DNA of 64,000 bases, from contig BDSL01000163.1 in assembly GCA_003116995.1 (NCBI GenBank), positions 1 through 64,000 on the forward strand, given 5' to 3'. Both the position numbers and the translations under genes were made by a program. The notes below the pieces were generated by a model, which was given only the letters and a program-made list of their open reading frames with translations, searched no databases and had not been told where the DNA came from. This DNA is from Yamagishiella unicocca. Lineage: Eukaryota; Chlorophyta; Chlorophyceae; Chlamydomonadales; Volvocaceae. Below are positions 33,982 to 44,690 of the stretch, piece by piece; position 1 is the first letter of the stretch; each line of letters begins with the position of its first letter.

Positions 33982-36554
33982 ATGGACCAATTTCCAGTGC
34001 CAGCCCTTGCCTGGGCTGTCCTTATGTTGGTTGCGGCTGCGTCCAAGCCCGTCGCGGCTGCCAACCTGAAGTTTCCAACCACAACAGGTGAGGGCGGCCT
34101 TCAAACAATTCATTCTGTAATATGAATTTTGAACTGGACTGCATCATGCATCGGCGACGGCCTAGCTTACGTCGGTGCTGTATGGCCGTGTCCCTTTTTA
34201 CATGGCTTCCGCTTACCTTCCCGTCGGCTACACGCGCCCGGTCTCTATACTTGCTTAAGGTTTGCCTGGTGGATGGACTATCGACTTCAACAGTTTAGTG
34301 TCCGGTGCGCGATTCATCCACCCCATCAATGCCGACAAGGACGGAGCCATTGTCGCAGCTCGCGTGGCGTCCGCCCTTGGTGGCCTCGGCAAGCCAGCGA
34401 CCAGTGACTCCAGGGCGCTTGGCATCAACCCGGTTCGTAAAGCGGATGCGACCTACATTGACGACGTGGCGACTTACGTCGTAAAGCAGCTGTACGGGAC
34501 TCTGTCTCAGGCTGGGACGAACCCATTATTGAAGAAGACGACTATTGTGCTGAGCAGTGTGCACCGATACGGACTTTACGTGGCCGAGGCTATGCACGCG
34601 CAGTTCCTTCCGCTTCAGTTTATCTCGTTTGCTGACAGTTGGCAGCAAGTGAAAAACGCATCCACCAAGGCAACCATCATTGTTGGCCAGGACGGCGATT
34701 ACGGCGGTCTGTGGCTGTGGAACAAGCTTGCCGCCGGAGCTCCAGGCACTGTAGCTGCCGGCCTTCCCACCGCCTACATGGATGCCTTGACGGCAGCGAC
34801 GAATGTTATTCTGGTGCAACCTTGTGACAATTGGTAAGTCAAAAGTAAGCATGGACCGCATACGCAAACAACTCACCAAAGCTGGCTGGGGTTAGTTATC
34901 CGACCGGGTGGGCGGTTCAACTAACGGTGTGCGATAAGGACTGGTGGGCGAGCAGTTTAAGCTACCCGATCGCTAGCTCTGCTATGTCGTACCTTGATGA
35001 CGCAGACGCCCCGAATGCGCGATGCGGAACATGTTCTTAGCATCGTACGTATACATACCCTCAGGACCATATGTGAGAAGCCTACCCACGTCGATATGGT
35101 CATTATCCGCTTTCTGCATTGTGAACTCCCAGCTTTTCCTGTGTACACTCCGCTCTTTCGTCTGCACATACATGTGTTCTACCTCAGGGTGTACTGCGAC
35201 CCCATTGCGGACCCCCTGGGCTACAACTGCTGGGACGCCATCAACGAGACATACACTGGCGGCAGCTCGACCATCTACATGCATACATCCCTCACCAGGG
35301 GCGGATCGAGCACAGGTACCCAGCCACATGTGTAGCCATACGGCTGCCGCACCATGTATGGCTGGCCTGCTTACTCGCTGGGGTTGCTTAAGCTTATGTT
35401 TGGCATGCATGTACCGAACCCACATAGCAATGTGCCCGGAGGCTAGCTGGCCACTTTTGCATGCTTCGCTTCGTTCGTAACATGACACGCACATTGGCAT
35501 TATATTTAACAAGCGACGTGCAGCAGCACGTGCGTATGTGAACTAGTACTAGACCTGGCAACACATGCCCACCGGCCAGTGTCATGGTTCCATGGCCGAT
35601 GCAGGGATCCATCAGCAGTGCGTACACCTGCCTGCTGCCATACTGGGCTAGCTGATACCAACGTACCACTAGCCGTAAGCTACCTGGCGGCACTGCGACT
35701 TGGTGCTCTGATCTACCAACGCTATGTACCTCCCATAGCATGTATGGCCTGATCAATTACCATACATGTTGTATGTCCTGGCGGCCCCATGTACCATGCA
35801 CTCCTTACCTCTAGCTCCAGGGGGGCAGTTGTACAACGACGCCAAAGCGAGCGGTCTGATAGGCAAGGCGACAACGGCAGATGTGAAGAACCTGAAGCAG
35901 TGGGAGTGGGGCGTGCCCGACTCCACCGTCGCCAACCTGCAAAACATATGGACCAAGGCGCTCAAGAAGTCAGCCGCGAACTTCAAAGTCATCTCCGGCG
36001 GGGTCGTGGACATGTTTAGCTGGACCCCGGACTTGTGGAAGAGCTACCTGACTGCCAATGGCTTGCAGCCGCGTGGATTTCATTGGAATTCGTACTGGGT
36101 TGCGCACACGCAGCTCGAGCGTATGGGAGCCATCTTGCCCTTCCCGTCGTACTCCTACTACCAGCCAGCATGGCACCCCTTGGACGATAAGGCCCGCGCC
36201 GTACTGGGCGCGCTGCCGTCCAGCCCCAACCTCGCGTCGTACGCTCCGAACAGCCGGGCCTTTGTTAACAACATTGGTTCCGCAGGCGACCTCGACGGGG
36301 TGAGGCGCGTCATGACGGATTTCGGACTGACGCCCAGCAACAAGGTGGCCTTCTTTGGCTTCGGTATTGACTGCAGCGGCACCACGTGGCAGGGGTGGGA
36401 TGGCGTGTCGACCGTTACACCTGGCTACATCGAGGCAGGCAGAGCCGTGCAGAACGCCACCTTGGCTCCCTACACCGGCAGGACGTGGGTTCCCCTCACG
36501 TTTGCAAGCTTTGCCAGCGCACCGTCTGTGTGCACCGCATGGACGCAGTATTGA
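33982..36554 (+). CDS. Secreted protein of unknown function (513 aa)
   Basis: Exons 33982-34087, 34260-34833, 35188-35315 and 35821-36554, all gt/ag and phase-consistent. The protein begins with a signal peptide of about 26 residues (MDQFPVPALAWAVLMLVAAA). The mature part is non-repetitive, rich in aromatic residues, with about five Cys (VQPCDNW, YCDPIADPLGYNCWDA, GIDCSGTTW, VCTAWTQY end) and several possible N-glycosylation sites (NAS, NET, NAT). It has the look of a single globular or two-lobed extracellular domain. I do not recognise the family and see no catalytic signature. The gene starts only 298 bp after the retroelement ORF, so its promoter may have been altered by that insertion. 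Confidence 0.75.
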
Positions 36555-37397
36555 TTGATCGCCGTGGAGGGAAGAAACCTCGCGCATTGGTTCGTTCGTT
36601 GCCTGCTGCTGGATGAAAGTTACATTGTGCCGCGAAATGCAAGCAAGGAAGGAGGCGAGCGAGGCTAGATAGCAAGCAGGCGAGTGTGCGGGTAAGGCAG
36701 CAGGAGCATGTAGGATCGCTGGGTGGTGGCCTCCAGTACGCCATCATTATGGTATGTATTCTTGCATGCACGTAAGTGGGCTAAATTCCTCCTACATGTT
36801 TGGTCTCGCACGAATGATTGCGCTTGTTCCTATTTTGCACTTCGGAAAATGGCTTACATGGTCGAGTCGCTAATTGTGAAATGTTAACATTGCCGTCAGT
36901 CGCTCTTAGTCCATTCATATCAGGTCGGGCCCAGGCACTTAAAGATCGAAATGTGAAACATGGTGCTTGTATGCGTGGTTCTGAAGCGTTCGTGTTCATA
37001 GCCCGTGTCATGGCCAGGGTTATGGCGTTAGATTATGTGTATCATACAAGTGCTGTGTACCGGCGTTAGGTTATGTGTATCATACAAGTGCTGTGTACCG
37101 TCTATTCATTACTAGATGCTCGCTTATTTATTGGGCACAATTGGGCACACGTGCCATCACGCATCTAAGGCGTGCGCGGGACAGTAACGGTCGGGCTTAC
37201 TTCCCGGGGGATTCGGGGGTGGTTAGGGGTCACGCCGCCCTTTTGGGTTTCCTATTTTCCCTGTGCTTTTTGGGGCGTCTGCTGGCTGCTAGCGCCGGCT
37301 TCTTGTACGGTGAGGTCTCGGAATCGCCCGGGCCTGCGAAACTGTAGCAGGCCGAACCGCTCGCTCGAAATGCTAGCTTCAATCACAGTGTCGCAGG
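36555..37397. other. Intergenic region with a 38-bp tandem duplication
   Basis: No gene was recognised. At 37024-37099 a 38-bp unit (containing gtgtatcatacaagtgctgt) occurs twice in direct tandem with one mismatch. Other short frames here have no supporting features. Confidence 0.5.
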
Positions 37398-37916
37398 GGT
37401 AGGGCACACACATGCTAGCCGGTTACGTGCGTGCACAAGTGAATTGCCCGCATAAAGTGATCCGGATCAGCTGTCTGCGGTGGGGGCTGACCGGCGCTCG
37501 TGCATGCTCCCTACCCCCTGTCTACCGGTACCGTGCGCGGAGGCACGGAGGCATACACGGACAGTAAATAGGTGTCGCACGCTCGCAATCATGGGTGAAG
37601 GACTTGCGTACATGTATAATGAACATGTTCGCACCGGTACAGTGACCCGGATCAGCTGTCAACGAGCTTGTCGGAGCTCGTGCATGCTCCCTACCGGTAC
37701 CGTGCACGGAGGCCTGGAGCGATGCACGCAGAGGCAGCGCACGCCCGCGCCCATCGATGGACCAATTTACATACAAATATTTATATTTATATTATTTCAG
37801 TCTGTTAGGAGCCTGTTTCATGGCCTTTTCTGCCGTGCATGAACGTAACCGGCTAGCGGGCAATTCACTTGTGCATGCACGCACGTAACCGGCTAGCCGG
37901 TGTGCGCCCTTACGGG
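37398..37916. mobile_element. Fold-back / MITE-like element with inverted ends
   Basis: The left end (37398-37452, containing gctagccggttacgtgcgtg and cacaagtgaattgcccg) is repeated in inverted orientation at the right end (about 37848-37916). The arms are about 55-65 bp and differ by a few bases. Inside, a direct repeat of about 90 bp occurs at about 37456-37560 and 37639-37735, marked by cggatcagctgtc and ctcgtgcatgctccctac. There is no coding capacity. This is the structure of a small non-autonomous DNA element. I could not define a target-site duplication with confidence. Confidence 0.65.
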
Positions 37917-39243
37917 TGTTGCAGGTCGATGCCTCATCGCGCACCTACTGCTTGCAAGGATGCAGCTGCGACTCTTTGAATTCGAGTGATGGCTAACATC
38001 GCGCCCCGCGGCCGCCCGCCGTGCCCATGCCTGTACAGACCACCAGCTATAAAAAAGGAACATCGTTATGTTCAGGACGTCAAACTCCGTAATGTATCTT
38101 GCCGGTACCAGTTATGTACATTCCGTCCAAATAATCGTACAAACGGCCATGTCATCTGAACGCAGACTTATTGCGAGTGGTGTACCGGCTGATCAGCGCG
38201 CGAGCAGTCGATACCGGGCATGCATCGTCACACACCTCGACAGAGTACGACAGTACGACATGGGCCAATGCCGCCATTGAGCAACAGGCAAAGCAAACTC
38301 GTCAGTCCTACCTTGCTTGGCCGCGCACCCGCCGCCGCCCTGCCGCCTCCCCAGCTTTATTTGCAGCTGGGGGACCACCGCACGCAGCGCAAAGGAAGCT
38401 CGCTACGCATGCGAAAATGGACTGCGGGCCGGGCGGCGGGGTGCACACGAATCCACTAGGGTTCCCTAAAGTCTCTCTAGGGCGAGGCGCAAGGGGCGGA
38501 AGCAATCCGAGTCTGAGGAAGATGGGGCCTCCATCATCACGCTACACTACTGCCGCCCTACAGACTTCCAACGCAGATTTCCTTCCATCAACTTGGATGC
38601 CGCTGCTACAATCAACATTCCGCGTCCAATCATCAGTCTAGTGTCATCGACGTCATATGACTACACGTCACGGACCGCCCATTATTCGGCACACGCCAAT
38701 CGTCTGGAGGCAGGCGAATTCGCCATCCTAGTTCTCCCCCGTCAGGCCTGCCTGCGCGGAATCCCGCGGCTTAGCCTTATTAGTATGTATCTGACAAAAT
38801 GCATTACGTTAAAAATGCTGTAGCAAGTACTACTATTACGTTTATAATATTACGGCAGTGATCCATCCGCCCTAATGTTAATCCGCTGCGATTATGCGGG
38901 CACGCATATATCATATTCCGACTGCCTGTCATGACTTGATGACGCCTACCCAGTCCAACAGGAGGGTTCCGGTCGCGGATACCGTGTCGAGTCTCATATC
39001 CGTGTCGAGTCCCATATCGAGGTACGGGGCACCGACTGATCCACCAAAAACACCGCATACGCACGCCGTCATTCACCTGCTGGCCGTCTGCTGCACACTC
39101 CGCTCGCGCGCCAACCCGACATACATGCTCCCAACATGCAGCCGCGTGTCGCCAGCCAGTCTGCCCACACGCCCCACGCCCCATGCGGCGCTTTCCACGG
39201 CAGCGAGCTTTCTCGCACCAAACAGCCCACGGCGGCTGCCTCA
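37917..39243. other. Intergenic region, no gene recognised
   Basis: Mixed-composition DNA with short frames only. It holds the direct repeat gtgtcgagtctcatatccgt / gtgtcgagtcccatatcgag near 38984-39022. I see no promoter or RNA gene that I can support. Confidence 0.4.
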
Positions 39244-39982
39244 CTACTGCTGCCCATCTGGGTTGTGGTTCGCCGGCGTGAGCCCGCAGACAAGGCCACG
39301 CAGCCGCCCCCACAGCTTCGTCTTCTTTCGGGGAGCGCTTGAGGGCCGGCAGTCGACGCCGCGCGTCGGGGGAGCGCCTGACGAGGACGGCGAGGGCGAG
39401 GAGGCGGGAGCCGACGCCGACGGCGGCGGTGTAGGGTGTGCCGCTGGCGCCGGCTGACGGGAGGGCGGCTCCAGCAGCGCGATTTCAACAACGCCGTCGA
39501 CAGCTGTCCAGTCGACCAAACGGAATGCCTCCACGTCGGCCATATCGGCCACTACGAGGGCGTCGTACTCGTACGGCACGGCCACGCAGGAAGGAAACGG
39601 TGTCCACTCGTAGGTGTCCTCGATGTCCATGTCGTTGATCGGCGTTCTGGTCTTAGGGCAGACGACGACGATGGTGGCGGATGCTGGTGAGCAGTCCGAG
39701 GCGCTCGTGGTTGCGGCCAGCTGGTCGGGACAAGGACGGGGCAACGGGCGATGTAAGGAACGCCGTTCAGCAACGCAATGCTGCCCAATGCAGCTACTCC
39801 GAAATACTATGTGGTAGTTTATAAGTGTTGAAGGAGCTGTGTTCGCTCACCAGTGCATCTGCGCCGTTCATTGTCGAGGCGGTAGCCCAGACAGCCTTTT
39901 CCACATCCTTAGGGTATGGCATGATCGGAGAACGTGGGAAACCGAATTCGCTGTCAAACCTTTCAATAATAAGGATGTTCAT
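39244..39982 (-). CDS. Hypothetical protein (202 aa, two exons)
   Basis: On the minus strand, exon 1 is 39851-39982 (44 codons from ATG, ending at donor gtgagc) and exon 2 is 39244-39720 (acceptor ccgaccag), joined in phase 0. The N-terminal 120 residues are protein-like, with a hydrophobic start (MNILIIERFDSEFGFPRSP), an acidic middle (NDMDIEDTYEWTPFPS) and a regular run (EYDALVVADMADVEAFRL). The C-terminal part is Pro/Ser/Ala-rich, followed by a basic stretch (SAPRKKTKLWGRLRG). I do not recognise the family. The join is supported only by splice consensus and continuity of composition. Confidence 0.5.
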
Positions 39983-42374
39983 TCCTGCGTCGATTGTTCG
40001 AAGCGTTGCGGTGTTAGGTCGGTTGGGCTTTGCATAAATAAGGCAACCTACAAAGATCGCTTAATTACGGTCTTCTATTTGGTATAGCAAATATTAATCT
40101 ATTTTGGCCGGCCAAGGGAATCCAATGAAGCTCATCACTCCGACAGAACTGGGTGGAAGGTGCCGGTAGCATTGGGGCAGACGGACAGGCCAATTATACG
40201 TGTGAAAATATCGAAGTGTGTCTAGTTTTTGGCCTGGCAACTTGTGAGCTTAGCCTGCCTCAGGTTCGCGCTGTCAGGCACATGCCTCCGTGACGCGTCC
40301 CAAGGAGCCAACCAAGGATACGTTACAATGGCTACCGATTGGACATCAGCATATCACTGGGAAAAGTTACAAGGTCACGCAGGTGTGCACGGCGGCCTGC
40401 CAAGTATCGTCGTTGGGCCGACGGGCGACGGCTTCCGGCCAACCGCCCACGTGTTCGAACGGTCAACCAACCGGCAAGTCGGGCAAGAGCGATGCCGAGG
40501 ACATCTGATGGATGGCCTAATAACAAGCCGAATATCAGGTTTATTGAGTTCAGCGCCTTTGCGCACCGGCTCCTACGTACGACGCGGCGAGCACATTAGT
40601 CCCAATTGCCGATCGTCTCCAGGGGTCCCACGGTGCCTCCTACCGTCTCCTACATCGAAACAGGCACGACGAGTAGCAATAGCACATAAAATTTTCTTTG
40701 CGCCGCTTTATATGCCAGAGGCATCAACTGCAAGCCTACCGCAGCCGACACCACCTGCCACCGTCCGCAACCCTTCCCAGCGGCGCACGGTAGACGACGG
40801 CAGCCAATGGCAGAACACCTTGAGCCAGGGGAGGGGCTGCGCTGCGAATGGAATGATATTCGCTGCGGTGGGCCCCGAGGCACCGCGGGCGTTTAAATAT
40901 GCAAGCTGAGGGCGGGGCAGGGCGGGGCAGGGCGGGGCAGGGTGGGGCAGGGCGGAGCAGGGCGGAGCAGGGCGGAGCAGGGCGGAGCAGGGCGGAGCAG
41001 GGCGGAGCAGGGCGGAGCAGGGCGGAGCAGGGCGGAGCAGGGCGGAGCAGGGCGGAGCAGGGCGGAGGGGAGGGGGTAAGGGTGGTGCAACGCGAATCAA
41101 CCCCGCCTCCCCAGGTGACCTCAGCCGGCTGTAGGCGGCAGCTCGCGCGCACAATAGGCACACCGCCTCTCCATGCCCGGTGCCCTTGCCCACCTTGATC
41201 CGCCGTCAGGCGCCTTCTTGGCTTGAGCTAGCAGTGGCACCCGGGGCAGCAGGGACATAGCACATGAAGCTTCGCCTGTTAAGGATTCGGATGCTTTCCC
41301 CTGCCCTCCGGAGCTGCCGTACGGTAGCTACCACGCACCTGCTGACAGGTCGGCACTCGGGTTTCCCCCCTCCCCTGCACCAAACAACGACTTGCCCGGC
41401 CTCCCAAGTGCTTGCTGCCATTGGTTGACAATCCGCACGTAGCTGTTCCTGCTGGCCTGTATGGTATGGCCGGCAGGATACAGGCTGCTGCCGCGCTGGG
41501 CCCCTAATACTTGGCAACGCCTTCACTGCCCCAGATCCGCCCCAGATCCACGAGCGTTTCCGAGCTGCTGTGACCATCCAGCAGGCGAGACTGGGTCAGG
41601 AAGGTGGTGCGAGGCTGGGCCCACAGGTGGTGGTGGTGCTGACGCCCCGGATGCCCGCGCGCATGAGTATCGCTGGGGCTGACAGCTCCGGAGACTTGAG
41701 GCGACGGACGACAGCGCCGGCACGAGCGATGTGCTGCCGCCTGTCCACGTCGCTCACACCGTGTGTTCTGCCCTTGACACCGCTACTTTCGTCGGTGGAT
41801 TACGCTTCCACAGCGGCTCGGCCACCACAGGTCCTCCGCGTCGGTTCGCGTAGGACGGCGTGTTGTTGTTGTAATTGTTACAGTGGGCTCCATGGGCGTG
41901 TTATATAATTCGCGGTATTCCCACACAGCCTGGCTGCCTCACTTTCTCCTTGGGATCGGTGTGAACCCTATGTACGACCCAGCAGCATCAAGAACGTCTG
42001 GGACGAAGACGGAAGACCCTTTGGAACCCTCGTGTCAACCGTGGCTAAGCACGTGTCCAGGATCATTAAATCAAGCCATTTGCACGACCGGTATGCTGCA
42101 TTCGCTTTCTTAAATGGGACCAAAGCCTATTTCGCCTAGATAATCATTAACGGTGCGGTTGTAGGTCCTATAAGGCGCCGATGCGCGCGAGCGCCTTCGG
42201 GACGTACACGCAGGTGCGATGATACAAACAGGTTCATGATTATCCAGGCTCTAGGTACTGCTCGCTCACCAATTTATAATCAGACACCTCCCGGGGATCA
42301 AAACGAAGGTAGCAACCTCCCCCTGCATAGCACACCCTGCATAGGACCCCCTGCGTATGGGGTTTTAGGACGCG
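39983..42374. other. Intergenic region, no gene supported
   Basis: A long frame at 40229-40909 overlaps other frames of equal length and shows no motif. The 10-bp satellite at 40905-41066 lies within. Short frames at 41461-41908 are not convincing. Near 42300-42510 there are scattered short repeats of ccctgcatagcacac type and an imperfect inverted pair around ggggttttag and taaaacccctgc. Confidence 0.4.
40905..41066. repeat. 10-bp satellite (ggcggagcag)
   Basis: About 16 tandem copies: the first four read ggcggggcag or ggtggggcag, the remaining twelve ggcggagcag without mismatch. A homogeneous block beside a variant block suggests recent expansion from one end. Confidence 0.9.
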
Positions 42375-42379
42375 TTACA
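42375..42379 (-). terminator. TGTAA polyadenylation signal (minus strand)
   Basis: On the minus strand TGTAA lies about 156 nt after the stop codon of the Myb/SANT-like gene, a normal distance for volvocine 3' untranslated regions. Confidence 0.4.
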
Positions 42380-42534
42380 ATATTAAAATCCGCACCACGA
42401 GAATAGACTGCACCGCTCCTACAAGTCTCCAAACCCGCAAAGCCACCCTGTGGAGCATACCCTGCGCAGCACATCCTGCTTTTAGGGGATGTAAAACCCC
42501 TGCTTCCTACTGCACTCGCCACCTAAACCACCTT

Positions 42535-44048
42535 CTAGTTTGCTTCCTGAGCGGCAGACACGTTCGCTTCCTGCACAGCTGGCTGGTTTCCTCCACCAGC
42601 GGCGGGCTTGAAAAGTGCAAGGCCCACCGCAGCCGAAAGCTTCTTCGCTTCCTCCTCCGTGATAGCGCCCATTTCCTTCATCAGCTTCACAACTTCGACC
42701 TTCGTCTTCACGGTCTGCACTTCGCACAGCTGTAACTGAGCGGCATGCAGCAGCACTGCTGATGGCTTTGTGTTCTCCTCGTACGCCGCCGCCACGCGCT
42801 CCAGGCAGGTGACCACAGCCTGGACAGCGGAGGTGATGCCAGATGCTGCCAAGCCGTAGACGGCGAGTTGGCCGGTAGTCTGATCGGTCATTCGGGTGAG
42901 CGCCTCCACTAGGGCCATACCGATGCGTCCGGGCTTGCCCTCCCTCTTGGGATGACGCAGACGCCCCATGTGCTGGCCGTTTGGTAGGACGCGAACGGCC
43001 CCGACACCACCTACTGCGCCACCGTCACCGTCGGGGGTGTCCTCCATGTCACCGGCACCGAGGTCCATTGTCGCTGCTGCAACCGCGGGGTTGATTGACA
43101 GCTTCTCAATGAAGTGGGGCCGCAGGAGGTCGTACACCTGTTAGTTGGAAGTGGGATGAAAGAGTATTAAGAAACACACCAAAAAATGTGGAAAACTAAG
43201 GGTTCCTGGGAAACAGGCCGTTGCTCAACCCAAGAACGCATAGTAACCCTGCAACAGAGTCGCTAGGTCGTACCGGCTGCGTGAAGCCCGCGGGGACCTT
43301 GGACTTGATCCTCCTCCAGGCGTTGTCCTTCTCTGGGCCGTCGTCCATGTCCCAGACTGGCACGCCGCTGCCTCCCGTCCGCTGCGATTCGTCAAAGACC
43401 GCCTTGAATGCCGTCTGCATGTTCTTCTTCTTGGACCAGAGCGCGTCTGCCGAACGATTGGCAAGGACGTCGTATGAAGCTAGGAGGGCAATGGGCGGGG
43501 GGGGCAAATGGAAGCAAAGTGAATTAAATGCGAGCCGACGCACTGGGGTGGATGTAAGGGATGAGCGGATGACGAGGACGGAGTACTGACGAAATGGGTA
43601 CAACACGTACACAAAATGTACTACTTATCCACGATGTAAAGCAACACCTCCCTCACAACTTACACGCAATTAAGTGCAGCTCGGCCTGCTGCGCGAAGGT
43701 TGTTGGCTGCCTGTGCTTGGGGATTGATTTCCTCCACTCATCAAGGGCGACGAGGCATTTAGCGAGGGCAATGCCTTCCTCCTGACTCCACCCAGCCCCC
43801 CGCCCGCGCAGCTGCTCCTCCTCCTCAACACCGCCACCGTTGTCTTTGTCAGCGCCCTTGCCACGCCCTCGGAAACAGCCCTGGCTGCCCCTTCGGGCAC
43901 CCCTTCCCTCACCCCTGCCGTTAACTTTGCTGGTACCCCTGCCACTGTCGTTGGCTTTGGTCCCAGGCTTCTGGCGCTTGTTAGGGCGGAAGTTCTGCTG
44001 CTCATCCTCCTCATCGGAGAAGCCTTCGCCGGCGGGGTTGCGCTGCAT
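42535..44048 (-). CDS. Myb/SANT-like nuclear protein (397 aa)
   Basis: Minus-strand exons 43664-44048, 43274-43479 and 42535-43137 join in phase to 397 aa from the ATG at 44048 (a GTG-initiated frame extends to 44075). Residues 1-80 are basic, with an NLS-like RPNKRQKPGTK and repeated Arg-Gly (GRGEGRGARRG). From about residue 95 a Trp-led helical domain (GWSQEEGIALAKCL) continues across the first splice to YDVLANRSADALWSKKKNMQ and FKAVFDE, the pattern of Myb/SANT-like trihelix DNA-binding domains. The rest is helical, with a probable coiled coil (VVTCLERVAAAYEEN to EEEAKKLSAAVGLAL). This domain occurs both in transcription regulators and in genes linked to Harbinger-type transposons, and the sequence does not decide between them. 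It is divergent from the methyltransferase gene, 642 bp away. Confidence 0.65.
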
Positions 44049-44690
44049 GCTCGCTGGCGGGAAATGGAGGTGCACAATCGCTCCCGCTAACTTGCCTGAC
44101 GGGTCATAAACAGAAGCGTCCTGGTAAAATATTGTATGTGGACTATGTGGGCTCGTAAGACCTGGTCGCAGAAAAGTACTTGGTCGGGACTAAGTACCGG
44201 TACCGGTAGTATAATTTTCCCGCCAGTTTCTGGGTGCTACTTCTACCATTTAATTCTTATGTCTAAAATGAATTTAAATCGCGGAACCGTGCTACGTGGA
44301 GTACGGGCCACCTTGAACTATTTGGCGCTAAATCGGCTGAATTGCCACTAAAACGTCTACGTTTCCACTTGGGCAGTAGTAAGACCTAACTCGCTCCACT
44401 AACCTCAAGTGGAATTAGGCTGAGGATTGGGCGGATGAGTGTAGTGGCAGCCAAGAGCAACTAACCAAACTTCTCCTCCTCGAAGCACGTGGCTGCATCC
44501 TAAGCCTAATCGTAAACGAACATTATGTGTTTGCGTATATTATAGCACGATGGCAGCTGCGGGATCTTTCATGCGCCTGAATGGATAGTTGGTTGTTCCC
44601 CTGACATCCGTGGTTGGACCTGCGCATAACATCGCAACATCCTTTAATATATACCTTGTTTATAAGTATTGGGCTGGGCGCGTATCAGTG
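44049..44690. promoter_or_regulatory. Divergent intergenic region between Myb/SANT-like and methyltransferase genes
   Basis: 642 bp separate the two ATGs, which face away from each other. The stretch is AT-richer than the genes. It contains several TATA-like strings (gtatattatagc near 44535, taatatataccttg near 44646) and short inverted ggtaccgg repeats near 44204. It presumably holds both promoters. Confidence 0.4.

Noticed and set aside
40229..40909. 226-codon frame on the plus strand
   Set aside because: It overlaps equally long frames on both strands, starts with TTG, and its composition shows no ordered domain or splice pattern.
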